This document shows, piece after piece, positions 25,327 through 39,000 of a stretch of 64,000 nucleotides of DNA. The position numbers and the translations under genes were made by a program. The stretch spans positions 11,980,974-12,044,973 of the forward strand of contig OX419757.1 of assembly GCA_948567375.1 (NCBI GenBank), in the 5' to 3' direction. The DNA comes from Lunularia cruciata (Eukaryota; Streptophyta; Marchantiopsida; Lunulariales; Lunulariaceae). Positions within the stretch are counted from its first letter, which is position 1, and each line of letters starts with the position of its first letter. The notes below the pieces were generated by a model. It was not told where the DNA came from, searched no databases, and saw only the letters and a list, made by a program, of their open reading frames with translations.

Positions 25327-25812
25327 TATAACAAAATAAAGTTAGCAGATGAATTAGTAGAGACTAATGAGTTAGAAAATAGGCCAAATTAGCCAAGAAA
25401 TCTAAGAATGTTCTAGAAGCCTCTAAGAAACTTCTTGATACTTTCCAAGTATTGGGTAACATGTATGCCAAGTAGGCAATTTCTTGGCTAGCCTAGCTTG
25501 CATGCCAAGTAGGTAGCTTCCAGGAGGAATTTTCTTAGGAATTTTCTTAGCTAGCTTAGCTTGCACAAAAACTAGGGGGATCTTAGGAGGAAATTTTCTT
25601 TGGAAGCTTCCTAGTTGGCTTAGTTTTCACTCCAAGAAGGCGGCTTTTAATAAGAAGCTTCCTTGGGAACTTTCCGAGAGCCTTATATGTTTCCTGTAAT
25701 TACCAGAGCCTAATTTCATGCTAGGCATTTGGAGTTTCATTTATTAGAGAGTCCCAATGTAATATTCTACTCCAGTCTTCCGTTCTTCTATTTCTCTCTT
25801 TGGTCTTTTACG
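25327..25812 (+). repeat. Old solo LTR, family A type
   Basis: About 486 bp aligned end to end with the family A LTR: it begins TATAACAAAATAAAGTTAGC, has the block CTAGCTTAGCTTGCA twice, GCATTTGGAGTTT, and ends TTTGGTCTTTTACG. It is flanked by CAAGC (25,322-25,326) and TAAGC (25,813-25,817), a likely 5-bp target duplication with one change. No internal region is attached, so it is a recombined solo LTR. Its divergence from the other LTRs is much larger than theirs from each other, so it is an early insertion. Confidence 0.8.
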
Positions 25813-27339
25813 TAAGCACTAAAAAAGTAATACTAACATAAGCCTATATCCAAAACACTTACACTCATGAAATGTATTATTTTGTCATCACAAATCTCTT
25901 GTTTATTGATGGGATAAGAATTCTTTCTACTAAAGTAAGTGTCTCTATCAATTTTAGGTCTTTGTGGTAGTGAAAAGAGGATCTTTTCAACTAATCCCAC
26001 ACACTTTGAGAATCTTGTCTATTCAAAGACCAATGAAATCCTCTCTTTCTCTTCTCTATTGGGCTAGATCACCTCCTTTTCAAGATTAGCTAAATGACCA
26101 TGATAACTCTTTTGTAAATCTTCTAGTAGAAACCAAGCTAATACTCCACAAATTGGTGCCTCTTACTATACACACTATGGTCTTATTATGCCAAATTTTG
26201 TTGAGTGTTATGGTGAGTTAGATCCACATAGGGTTTTGTTTCCTTCCCAATTTACTCTTTTAAAACATCATGATCTCTAACAAAGAATAAGTGCACTTCA
26301 CATCCATCCATATCAATTGTATAAAAGAAAGTGGATCAAGATTTTTGAACAACATGTAGAATTTACTATGGCAATCTACAACATTTGGTGTACCAAGTAA
26401 TGATAAGAATAGGAAAAGTTCCACCATCTTAAAAGTAAATTCTACTCTTCAATGCAAGCATAGTCTAAACCCTATTCATCCTCATCCATAAACTCATCAC
26501 ATTCCCAAAACCTTCATTATTATCACTATCAAGCTTGCCTTACCAATCCAACAATTATCCCTACATACACCTTGTTTTTCTTTGTCAACTCCATTTAGGA
26601 GCTCAACTTTGATCTGGTTTTCTACTAGCTAATTTGCACAAAATTTCCACCCATTATTCCCTTCTCTATATGTCTCTCATTGTGCATCTTGCCTTTTACT
26701 CTTGATATATTTACACAAACTTTCACACCCCATATTCTCTTTTGTCCATAGTGGAATGTATGCCACCCTTCATATAAGACAGATCAATTGCCAAGCCTTC
26801 TTCTACTTTCCTTGATTTTTGGACAATTTCCTTCACCAAAATTAACTTGTTTCTAGTTGATTCTTTCATTACTCTCTCCTAGCTTCCATTGCAAGACTCA
26901 AATTGTAATTCCAAAGGAGATTTTAGGTTTTTGAATGACTCTTCATTTTTGCTATCCAGACCCTCTTTGGTAGATAAGCCATAATGCAAATGTCAAATGA
27001 TTAACTAATGCAATTGTAAAGTGATCAATATTTACAAGATCATCAATAATCCATTAAAAGCTAGGGTTCATGATTTGCAGTGCATGAAAATATGTTATGG
27101 CTATGGATCTTTACCTATAAATTTTTGAGTAAACCACCATGGGATGTATTATTGAGACATCCCATTTATGTGTGAGTGATGTATTTGAACACATGAACCT
27201 ATTGTGAGATTTACTTATTCTCCCATTTATGGAGAAGAAATAATTTCTCATAAAAATAAATCTAAAAGATGCAAAGTTAAGATATAATACTTATCAAGTA
27301 TCATACAACATTAAAATTTTGGTTATTCTTATTGGTTCA
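25813..27339. other. Gene-free stretch
   Basis: AT-rich, many stops in all frames, no named repeat. I see nothing that supports a gene or RNA. Confidence 0.45.
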
Positions 27340-27556
27340 TGTAATACCATTACCTATACATATTATCTAGACATGGAAATTACCTTGGTAATATCTGCCA
27401 TGTTATATAGAATGGCCCAAGTAGATTAATTAGAGGTGTCACCACAAGGGCACTTCCACTAACATGACAAAGGCCAAAAACACCCTAAAAACTTCAAAGC
27501 CAATTTTGGAGGACTAAATGGATGAATTAGGCTTCAAAATTTGGCAATTGCACCTA
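27340..27556 (+). repeat. Diverged LTR fragment related to family B
   Basis: Begins GTAATACCA and follows the family B LTR through GGTGTCACCA, AGGGCACTTCCACTAA, CAATTTTGGAGG and TGAATTAGGC. It has one copy of the block that is duplicated inside the family B LTRs. The rest of the LTR is absent or unrecognisable. Confidence 0.7.
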
Positions 27557-28530
27557 AAGAAAAAACTAATAAATTTTAATTATTTCATTATCAATATATA
27601 TAATTTAAATATAATAATTAATTAGAAGAAGGCAACTATGTAGAAAAAATGAAGGATGGGAAAACCTCATCAAGCCGTACAAGTGAGAGATAAAAAAGGT
27701 AAAATATTACTAAGCTCCAATAGAGTCTATATGAGAAATCTACCCTACCGCACCTAAGATATCTGATTGCTCTCCTATGGATTGCACCAGCTCCTACCCT
27801 CTATAGAGCAATGGACACAGGTTGTCTAACATATGCTACAAAGTATGAGAGAGAGAGTGGTACCCTTGGCGCCTAATATGATAAGCTCTTGTGCACTCCT
27901 TGACAAATGTGTCAAAAGCCGTGTCCATCACTCCATATAACTCCAAGGCTAGAGGAACAAAGAGGTGACCTCGCTGCATGCTCTATACTTGGAGTCCTTG
28001 CAACCTGCTATTGCACATGCCTAAACCCTCCTCTTGGATGGGTAATAAATCCTTCCAAAATTGTATCCTTTGTAGGGTTTGAACCATGACATCTGTTATT
28101 GTCACCTAGTCATCTCAGACCAAGTATAAGTTTACCCTAACACGTGTTGTCTGCAAAGAATATGAAAGCTCCCTCCAAGCCAAGTATCTACTCTCTCATG
28201 CCATAGCAAATAGTATGTCCCTAATCGCATCATGGGTAGCTATCCTCTATCCTCTAAAAGGACACCATGTCATGTAGACTGTTGCTGCATCTAGTGTAGA
28301 ACCACACTTACAAGTGAGAAATGAAGATGTAGATGTGTGGACCAAACCTAAGCAAAACCTCATTGCTGTAGAGAAAGTAGCTAGTGCAAGTCGGGATGCC
28401 CTAATTGAGTTAGGATCCAAGAGCATGCACCCTTGCCAGAGCAAGAGCAAAGACATGCTCTAGTAGGTTGAGGAATGGATAAGATGACTAAGAGAGAATG
28501 TAGCATATGCTCATATTATCGCTCCATCAA

Positions 28531-28942
28531 TGTACTAATATGGAGTTTAGCGACATAGTTAGTAAGGTTAATGAAGTGGAAAATAAGTCAAATTAGCCCA
28601 AAATATTCCAAAAGCAATTAGGAAGCTTCTTGGGAAGCTTCATGACTAGCTTAACTTGCATCCCAAGCAAATAACTTCTAGAAGCTTCTAACTAGCTTAG
28701 CTTGCACGCCAAGTAGACGACTTCTAGAAAGAAGCTTCTTGAGAAGCTTCCTGGTTAACTTGGCTTGCACTCTAAGAAAGTGGCTTAAGGAAGCTTCTTG
28801 AGAAGCTTCTCAAGTGCCTTGTATGTTACTTATAAATACCAATGCCAAAGCTCATGCTAAGCATTTGGAGTTTTCCCTCATTCAAGTATCCACATGTTAG
28901 CTTCCATTCTCTTATTTCTCTCCTTGGTCTTGGAATTTTACA
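28531..28942 (+). repeat. 5' LTR of A3
   Basis: A 412-bp family A LTR with TATAAATA box near 28,830 and several GAAGCTTC palindromes. It is followed by the primer binding site TGGTATCAAAGC. Confidence 0.92.
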
Positions 28943-31900
28943 TTGGTATCAAAGCAAGAATGGGATAAATGGAATTTATGGACCACCAAATCCACTTCCA
29001 CCAAACTATTGGAATTTTCATGTCTTGATATTACCAAAGTATTATCTCACCCAATTCATCACCTTGCATTTTGAGCAAGATTTTCTACATATGATCACTT
29101 TGTCTGAGGAACCCTTGATACTTCCGGTTGTAACTTATGGAGAATGGTGGACGTGTTGCATCTATGTGTTAATCAATTAGATAAATTGAAAGTAGTGGGA
29201 TAGAGTAGTAGCTATGGTGGCAATATTGGACGTTATCCTTGTGATATAGCAACAAATCAAGCACCTTACTCGATTGTTGGATGAACAAGAGCAACAAGGA
29301 CAAGAACATATAGAGAGAGCATCAGTTTGAGATGGGAAGATTGCATTGATCTCCAAAACCCAAGGTGTTTGAAGATAAGAATCTTTCAAAAATAGTGGAG
29401 AATTTTGTGTTTGATTGCAAAACTTTGAAGCCACCAATCTTAAGATGAACGGAAACAGATTCTCTTGGCTTCTAGCAAATTGGGAGGTGTGGCAAACTTT
29501 GGTGGCGATTGCAAGTGGAGCAAGCTGAACGATAGATTGTTGCACCAATTTTGACATGGGTAAAATTCAAGGATGCAATACTTGGTCGATTTCAAACTAT
29601 AAATGCTACCCAAGGTACACAAGATAAACTAGCAAAGTTGAAGCAGATTGGCTCTATAAGGAGCTACATCACACAATCTTAGAACATCATCATGCAAATT
29701 CCAAATATACAAGAAGGTGAAATTTTGGATCAATTTATGTGGGGATTGAAGGCACAAACCAAATTGGAGGTGACCATACAAGAACCACAAAACATAAAAG
29801 AAGCCATGCAATTGGGTGAACGCTTTGATTCCTTGGTTGCAACAACTTGGTCTTATCCTTGACCTACACAAAGCCTACCAATACACTACACACGGGTGGA
29901 GGAACCCGCACCAATGGAGATTGATGCTATCCAATAGAGACCACTTGGTATAGCAGACAAAGAAAGATTATGATAAAATGGAGGTTGCTTTTATTGTCGC
30001 TAAGTTGGACATTGCATTGTTGAATGTCCACTCATGAATAGGTAACCTCAACAAGTTACCCAGATGGAGTTTGTGGAACAGAATGATCAAGGAAACAAGG
30101 AATCCAAATAAGAGATTTCAAGCCGCCTACTAGGAGCTTGATTAGTTCCAATGGGATTGCAAGCTTGACCTATACAAGTTTACTTCACTTGCAAAATCCT
30201 ACAACCCCCAATATCTAATTGGGGTTGTAGGATTTTGGTTGATTTTGGAAGTTCAGAGAATTACATATCTATGCAAGTAACAAAGGAATTGGGTATTCCT
30301 ATCAAGCCAATGATTGGAAGTAGATTAATGATGGCGGATGGTAGAAAAGGTTCTGTATTTTGTATCACACATCCTGTTACTTTTAAGATTAGGAAGGAGT
30401 ATTTAGAGTGTATGAGGTTTGTAGTGGCACTTCTACACTATGATGTCATTCTAGGACTACCTTGGCTTGAACGTCATAAGGTTCAATTTGATTGGACCCA
30501 AAAAAAAAATTCAAGTACAACACCAAGGTAGGAATTTCCAATTAGGTTGTCTGGTATCTTTGAGTAAGACACTTAAGAATAGTCAATCCCAAGATGAGAA
30601 GTTTTTTGAGAAGGTAGCCATAGAGCATGCCTTGAAGAGAGAGGAGCCCCAAGATGGGAATTTGCAAAGAAGGCAACCATGGAGCAAGCTTTGAAGAGAG
30701 GTGAGTCCTTAGATGGGAAGTTTGTTAGTGAAATAGCCATAGAGCAAGCTTTGGAGGAAGATAGGTCTATTTTTGTAGTGTGGATCAAGCCAATTGCACA
30801 AGGAAAATCTGAGGAGAGTCAAGAGTCTCATCAAGCAAGGGTTGATCAGATAGTTCAAGAGTTTGCAAATGTGTTTTTGGATGATTTGCCAAGGGGATTA
30901 CCTCTTGATTGTGGTATGCCCTTCAAGATTGAGTTATTGCTAGAGAGTACTCTAGTGAGTAGACCAATCTATAGACTCTCGCCAAAGGAGTTGGAGGAGT
31001 TGCGAACAACACTTACAAAGTGTTTGGAGGAGGACTTCATACAACATAGTACCTCTCCTTGGGGAGCACCATTACTATTTGTTCCAAAGAAGGATGGAGG
31101 ACTTTGTTTATATATTGATTATTGTGGGCTCAATAAGCAAATAGTGAAGAATGCATATCCCTTGCCTTGGATTGATGACTTGCTTGATCAATTGAGTGGA
31201 GCAAGATTCTTTTCCAAACTGGAACTTTGTAGTGGCTATTAGCAAATCTCCATTGATAGGGATGATGTATAAAAGACTGCCTTTTGCACAAGGTGTGGGC
31301 CATTTGAGTGGAAAGTTCTACCTTTTGGGCTCACCAATGCTCCAGCGGTCTTCATGGATCAGATGCATTGGGTGTTGGATGGATTATTGAATTGGTACAT
31401 GATGGTGTTCTTGGATGATATCTTAATCCATAGCAAGATAGAGGTAGAACACCTGAATCACGTGCAAGAAGTCCTAAGATGACAAAACTGGAAATTTTAT
31501 TGCAAGAAGCCAAAGTGTTCTTTTTAGCAAAAGGAAGTTACCTTCTTGGGTCACAAAATCTCATCAGAGGGGATCAAGGTGGACGAGGAGAAAATCAAGG
31601 CAATTAATGATTAGCTTACTCTAAAGGACGCTATAAAAGTACAAGCATTTAATGGATCGGCAAGTTTTTACCAATGGTTCATTCATTATTATGCTCATGT
31701 GGCTACACCATTGACTGATTTCTTCAAGAAGAACTTGAGATTCCAATGGACCACCAAGCACAAAGAAGCATTCCAGAAGTTGAAACATAAGACCCATCCT
31801 TCAACCATATGATCCTCAATTACCTTGTGTGGTTGATTTTGATGCTTCTAACTTTGCAATTGAAGCCGTGTTGCAATAAGAATTCCCAAATGGACTACAT

Positions 31901-33722
31901 CCCATTGCCTTTGTGTCTTGCCAACTAAATACGGCTGAAAGAAATTACTCTGCTTGAGATCAAGAACAAATTGCAATGGTATATGCCACCAAGGGATGGA
32001 GGTATTACCTCTTGGGAAAACAAGTGATCATGCAAACTAATCACAAACCATTGTTGCAAACCTTACACTTAGAACACATGAAGAGTCAACATCATTGATG
32101 AGAGGCACAACTCCAATTGTTTGACATCAAACTTGAGTACAAACCAGGTCGGTTCCATGTCATCCCTGATGCCTTATCACAGTGACATGATTTAAAGTCT
32201 CTTCTTCTCATCACGACAACAATTACAACGATGTCAATTGACTCTAAGGTCCAAAATGAGTTTCAATTAGCTCTACAACAAGATCTCTTCTTCAAATGGT
32301 ACATGGTTGTCTTATAGCATAAGATAAGGAATAAAACATGTTCTCCTTCAAGGAAGACCTTTTATTCCATGAGGACGTGCTCTATGTTCTAGCCGAAGGT
32401 GATCTCCAACTTATATACCTTCAAGGAGCCCATGATTTACCAATAGCTAGTCAAAAGGGTGTGGACAAGACCTTGGGTACCCTCCAACGCCGATGGTTGT
32501 GGCCCAACATGACACAAGATGTTCAAGAGTTTGTCCAATTATGTGAGAGCTACCAATGTAACAAGGCCAACAGCCAAAAGCCGAGTGGAATCCTTCAACC
32601 ACTCCCCATTCCACCCACTCAATGGGAACACGTGAGCTTTGATCTCATCACATCCTTACCCAAGACAAAGCAAGGACACACAAAAATCATGGTGTTTGTG
32701 GATAAGCTTAGTAAGCAAATCCACTTAGCACTAACTTGTGATACCGTGGATGCTCCAACCTTAGCGCAAATCTGAGTTGACAATGTCTTCAAGCATCATG
32801 GGATGCCACATGTACTCATATTTGATCGTGATCCTTGATTCACCAAGAAGTTTTGGCAAGCCTTCTTCAAGATACTCAACACCAAGCTTACTTTGTCCAT
32901 AGCCTATCATCCTCAAATTGATGGACAAACAGAACAAGCAAATCGTACCTTGGAGGATATGTTGCATGCCTTTGTCAATGTCTACCATACCAATTGGGAT
33001 GAATGTCTTACAACTATAGAATTTGCCTACAACAATTCCAATCAGGCAAGCACCAAATTTTCTCCTCTTTTTCTCAATTTTGGCCAAGATCCACTTTTCC
33101 CAGATTCTCTTCTTGCTCTTCCTCCGTCTCAAGTCCCTCATACTTTAATCTTCTTGAACACCATCTCCAACAAGCCAAATCTCACCTCCTTGTTGCTTAG
33201 AATTGTCAAAAACAATATACGGACCACCATTGTCGTGATCTCACCTTTGAAGTTGGTGATAAAGTTATGCTATCCTCTAGTAATCTACCCCTCTCACTTG
33301 ATACCCAAGTTCATAAACTTGACCCTAATTAGATAGGACCCTTTGATGTCACCAAAATTGTCTTTCTTGTTGCTTAATGACTTGCCTTGCCTTGCCATAT
33401 GCACATCCATCATGCCTTTCATGTTTCCAAGTTAAAACCCTTTGTTCTTAACCTCTCTTCTTTTTCCTCTTGAGTCTAACACCCTCCTCCTCCTGTCCCT
33501 ATCAATGATCATGAGGAGTACGAATTTGATTGTATCCTTGCGCATCACCACAGTCAACAAGGATGCCGACAACATACGGAGTACAAGGTCCTTTGGAAAG
33601 TGTATCCCCTTCATGATGCCACACAATAACCTTTTTCTCACCTCCAAAATGCATAGACAACCATCCAAGAATTTGAAGCTTCAATGGCAACAAGGATGTC
33701 ACCAACTAGGGGTGGGAGAATA

Positions 33723-34088
33723 TGTAACAATATGGAGTTTAGCAACATAGTTAGTAAGGCTAACAAAATAAAAAATAAGCCAAATTAGCCCAAAATATTC
33801 CAAAAACATCTAGGAAGCTTCTTGGGAAGCTTCTCAATCAACTTAACTTGCACCCCAAGCAAATAACTTCTAGAAGGAAGCTTCTTGAGAAGCTTCTTGG
33901 TTAACTTGGCTTGCACTCTAAGAAAGCGGCTCAAGGAAGCTTCTTGAGAAGCTTCTCAATGGCCTTGTATGCTACCCATAAATACCAACACTGCAGCTCA
34001 TGCTAGGCATTTGGAGTTTTCCCTCATTCAAGTATCTTAATGTGAGCTTCCATTCTCTTATTTCTCTCCTTAGTCTTGGAATTTTACA
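33723..34088 (+). repeat. 3' LTR of A3
   Basis: A 366-bp family A LTR, shorter than its partner. It starts TGTAACAATATGGAG after a purine tract and ends GGAATTTTACA. Confidence 0.92.
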
Positions 34089-35286
34089 ATCAATGAAGAC
34101 TATAAACCTCTAGTCCAATCTGATGATAATGAAGCAAAAGGTGGAAAATCCTCTTGTGCCCATGGGGATAGACTATCTCTCATCTGCTGCAATAACATCT
34201 GGATAGAAAAGGATCCTTCCTCCACTTCTATCACATAAGTCTCCAAAACTGGCCTATCAACAGCCACAAAATGAGAGGAAAGTAGGGGTGCTGAGAGAGC
34301 CCAACTAACCAAAAACGCTATAGGTGCCGTCTTCTCTATAGATAGCAAGCCAACCCCACCACATGAGATCAACAAAGCTTTCTATCTACATGCCTCCCTA
34401 TCACATACTCAAATATCCCTTGTCCAATAATATCCCCAAAGACTCCCATAATCCTCCTATCAAATGCTCTCAGACATGATAGGAAGGATGGTGATGGTGG
34501 AACTAGACGGATGAGGTAGGATGATAGACAAGCACTACTAGAGGAGATTATACCAAATGCCACCTATGGATTTCATAGTAATCATCCACATGGAGAACAT
34601 CCTCTTCATGAGCAGCATCTAAGAAGCGTGTGAAAAAATCCTCCGTTCCTACTAGCACTCCAAGAACATGAAGTCCATCTTTGGATGTGATACACCCCTC
34701 TGGAAGCTCAAGGTGGGGAGAGATACCTAAAGGGGACCATGCCCTACACTTTGACACCTTGACTATCAAGACTACTAGATGTAGCTTGGTAGTCAAGTAG
34801 TCAAAGGCCTGCCTAATATGATCTATAGGGCCTACAGTGTGTGTATCATCTACCAAGGAGAGAAATACACAACCTGGCATGGCTTAAGTAGTAGATATGA
34901 GAGCTCTAAAGTGAGATATGATAGATAAGGGTCCCCCCAAGGGATCTCCCTTACATGTACTAACAGTTGATTCCAAGATGGTGACTCCCTCTTGTGAACC
35001 ACCATGCTAGTAGTAAAGGGAAGCAAGAGAGCCATAAAAAGACCACACAAAAAGAATAAGACTCACCAAGGATCCACCAACCTCCCTAAGCTCTCTAAAG
35101 ATGGATGCCCATGATATGCTATTAAAAGCATTTTCAACATCCACCTAGAGGACAGACCACTCCGGATGGATATCTAGGAGTGCACTAATGCCTAGAGATA
35201 TAGCCCCACATCCTCCAAGTGTAGCCACTCCAAATTGATGTGGACTGAGGTGTTGTCAAAAGTGAGAACAATGTTGAAGGACAATG

Positions 35287-35633
35287 TGTAATACTCTGAA
35301 GACAAGAAAACTCTTCAAGAGAGAAAACATAGATTTCACACTCAATCCTTTGATGCTCCAACGAAGCACGTTCTCTTTACTATATAGCCAAGGAAGATCT
35401 CCTCCAAGTAAGCTCCACCATAGGATTAGGTACATGGATAATTGACTTATCAACAAGCTCCACCCTTAGATTGCTTGCTTGGATGGGTGACATGTCGGTC
35501 TTGGTCCTATCTAGTTGGTCAAACAAGCTTTGACCAAAGGGAATCTTCATGTAGGAATCTCAAAATCACATGGGTGAGGTACCATTGGAAAGCTCTCGGT
35601 GAGACAAACCGGGGAGGAGGGAATGTTTAGGGA
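35287..35633 (-). repeat. Family B LTR fragment inside LINE copy 1
   Basis: On the minus strand it matches the 3' half of the family B LTR: TGTAATACTC here is the reverse complement of the LTR end GAGTATTACA, and the ATATAG near 35,381 matches its TATA region. The U3 start is absent. The matching stretch of LINE copy 2 (about 51,286-51,310) has no such insert, but a short piece of LINE is missing at the junction. Confidence 0.85.
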
Positions 35634-35695
35634 ATGTCTCCAATAGCAATGGGTCTAATGCTCCCATGTCCTTCTCCATCACAAGAAGTTGACTA

Positions 35696-36091
35696 TGTAA
35701 AAGACCAAATCCAAGGAGAGAAATAGGAGAATGGAAACTCACATTGGGACACTCCGAATGCCTAGCATGAGCCTTGGCTTTGGTATTTACAGGTAGCATA
35801 CAAGGCCCTTGAGAAACTTCTCAAGAAACTTCCTCAAGCTGCTTTCTTAGAGTGCAAGCCAGGTTAACTAGGAAGCTTCTGAAGAAGCTTCCTTCTAGAA
35901 GTGGCCTACTTGGCGTGCAAGCTAAGCTAGTTGGAAGTTTCTAGAAGCTACTTACTTGAAGTGCAAGCTAAGCTAGCCGGGAAGCTTCCCAAGAAACTTC
36001 CTAGATACTTTCGGAATATTCTAGGCTAATTTGTCTTATGTGCTACTTCGTAAGCTCGACTAACTTTGTTGCTAAACTCCATATTGTTACA
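35696..36091 (-). repeat. 3' LTR of A4 (left in window)
   Basis: A 396-bp LTR, reverse complement of the family A LTR, next to an inverted polypurine tract (TATTCCCCCGCC). Confidence 0.95.
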
Positions 36092-39000
36092 TATTCCCCC
36101 GCCGCTAGTTGGTGACGTCCTCGTTGCCAGTGAAGCTTCAAAGTCCTTGATGGCCGCCTGTGCATTCTAGAGGTGAGAAAGAGGTTCCTATGTGGCATCA
36201 TGAAGAGGATACCCTTTCCAAAGGACCTTATACTCCGTATGTTGACAATGACCTTGTTGAATATGGCGACACGTAAGGATATGATCAACTTTGTACTCCT
36301 CATGATCATTGATAAGGACAAGAAGAGGGAGAGGTTGGACTCAAGAGGAAAAGGAAGAGGGGTTAGGAACAAAGGGTTTTAATTTGGAAATATGAAAGAC
36401 AAGATGGATACGCATGTGACAAGGCAAGGCAAGTTGATAAGCAACAGGAGAGACAATTTAGGTGATATCAAAGGGTCCGATCCAATTAGAGCCAAGTTTA
36501 AGAACTTGGGTATCAAGTGAGAGAGGGAGGTTACTAGAGGATAACATGACTTTATTACCAACTTCAAAGGTGAGATCATAACGATGATGGTCAACATATT
36601 GTTTTTGGCGATTTTGAGCAACAAGGAGGTGAGACTTGGCTTGTTGGAGAGATTAGGATATAGTGGCCAAGAATGTGGAAGTATGAGGAACCTGAGATGG
36701 AAGTGGAGCAAGAAGAGAATCTGCAACAAGCAGGTCTTGGCCAAAATTGAGAAAGAAAGGAGAAAATCCGATGCTTACCTATTTGGAATTGTTGTAGGCA
36801 AATTCTGCAACCACAAGACATTCGTCCCAATTGGTATGGTGGACATTGACAAAAGCACGCAACATATCCTCCAATGTATGATTTGCACGTTTGGTTTGTC
36901 CATCAATTTGAGGATGATAGGCCGTGGACAAAGCAAGCTTGGTGCCGAGTATCTAGAAGAGTGCTTGCCAAGACTTCCCGGTAAATTGAGGATCACGGTT
37001 GGAGATAAGTACATGTGGCATCCCATGATGCTTGAAGACATTGTTGAAGTAGATTTGCGCTAAGGTTGGAGCATCCACAATATCACAAGTTGGTGCCAAG
37101 TAGATTTGCTTACTAAGCTTATCCGCAAACACCACGATTGTGATGTGTCCTTGTTTTGTCTTTGGCAAGGATGTGACAAGATCCAAGCTCACGTGCTCCC
37201 AGTGAGTGGATGGAATGGCAAGCGGTTGAAAGAGTCCACTTGGCTTTTGGTTGTTGGCCTTGTTACGTTGGCAGCTCTCACACAATTGGACAAATTCTTG
37301 AACATCTTGTGTCATGTTGAGCCACCACCATTGACATTGGAGGGTACTCAAGGTCTTGTCCACACCCATGTGACCCACAATGGGTAAATCATGGGCTTCT
37401 TGAAGGCGCACAAGTCAAAGATCACCTTTAGCAAGAACATAGATCCGGTCTTCATGGAATAAAAGGTCCTCCTTGATGGAGAAGTTGTTGTACTCCTTAT
37501 TGCTTGCTGTAAGGTGACCTTGTACCATTTGGAAGAAGGGATCTTGGTGTAGAGCTTACTAAAACTCATTTTGGACCTTGGAGTCAACTGACACCGTTGA
37601 AATTGCCGCTGTGATGAGAGGAAGAGACTTCAAATTAGGTTGTCGTGATAAAGCATCAGGGATGACATGGGACCGACGTGGTTTGTAGTCAAGTTTGATG
37701 TCATACAATTGGAGTTGTTCCTCCCATCGATGATGTCGACTCTTCATGTGTTCCAAGTGTAAGGTATGCAACAATGGTTTGTGATCAGTTTGCATGATCA
37801 CTTGTTTCTCCAAGAGGTAATGCCTCCATACCTTGGTGGCGTATACCATTGCAAGTTGTTCTTGATCTCGAGTAGAGTAGTTTCGTTTAGCTATATTGAG
37901 TCGGCAAGATACAAAGGCAATGGGATGGAGTCCATCTGGGAATTCTTGTTGTAGCACGACTCCAATTGCAAAGTTAGAAGCATCAAAATCAACTACATAG
38001 GGTAGTTGAGGATCATATGGTTGAAGAATGGGTCTTGAAGACACCATATGCTTTAACTTCTCGAATGCCTCTTCATGCTTGGTGGTCCATTGGAAGCTCA
38101 AGTTCTTTCCCAAGAGGTCAATCAATGGTGCAGCCACATGAGCATAATAATGGATGAACCATCGGTAAAAACTGGCCAATGCATTGAATGCCCATACTTT
38201 TGTAGCATCCTTCGGGGTAGGCCAATTAGTAATGGCCTTGATCTTCTCTTCTTCCATCTTGATCCCCTCTGATGAGATCTTATGACCCAAGAAGGTAACC
38301 TCTTTCTGCCAAAAGGCACACTTTGACTTCTTGCAGTAAAATTTCCATTGTCGTAGTCGTCTTAGGACTTCGTGCACATGATTCACGTGTTCTACCTCTA
38401 TCTTATTATAAATTAAGATATCATCCAAGAACACCACCACGGACCAATCCAATAGTCCATCCAACACCCGATTCATCTGATCCATGAAGACTACAGGAGC
38501 ATTAGTGAGTCCGAAAGGTAGAACTCTCCACTCAAAATGCCCATACCTTGTACAAAAGGTAGTCTTTTGCACATCTTCTCTCTCAATAAGAATTTTCTAA
38601 TAGCTGCTGCAAAGATCCAACTTGGAAAAGTAGCGTGCTCCACTTAGTTGATCAAGCAAGTCATTGATCCGAGGCAAGGGATATGCATTCTTCACGGTTT
38701 GCTTATTGAGCCCACTATAATCAATATAAAAATGAAGTACTCCATCCTTCTTTGGAACAAATAGTACCAATGCTCCCCAAGGAGAGGTACTATGTTGTAT
38801 GAAGTCCTTCTCTAACAAGTCTATAAGTGTTGTTCGCAACTCCTCCAACTCCTTTGGTGAGAGCCGATAGATTGGTCTACTCACTAGAGTACTCCTTGGC
38901 AATAACTCGATCTTGAAGGGCATACCTTGATCGGAGTGTAATCTGTTTGGCAGATCATCTGGACACACATCCACAAACTCCTTAACTATCCAATCAACCA

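Larger units (their letters stand above)
28531..34088 (+). mobile_element. Ty3/gypsy chromovirus, family A, copy A3 (TSD ATCAA)
   Basis: LTRs 28,531-28,942 and 33,723-34,088, flanked by ATCAA (28,526-28,530 and 34,089-34,093). The target is the LINE; the unoccupied site CTCCATCAAGGAAGAC is kept at about 50,095-50,110 in LINE copy 2. Parts: gag about 29,200-30,120; protease about 30,230-30,480; RT about 30,850-31,450; RNase H about 31,800-32,180; integrase about 32,400-33,070; chromodomain about 33,500-33,680. The LTRs differ by roughly 9-10 percent by eye, making this the oldest of the two-LTR copies here. It is heavily broken. Confidence 0.95.
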
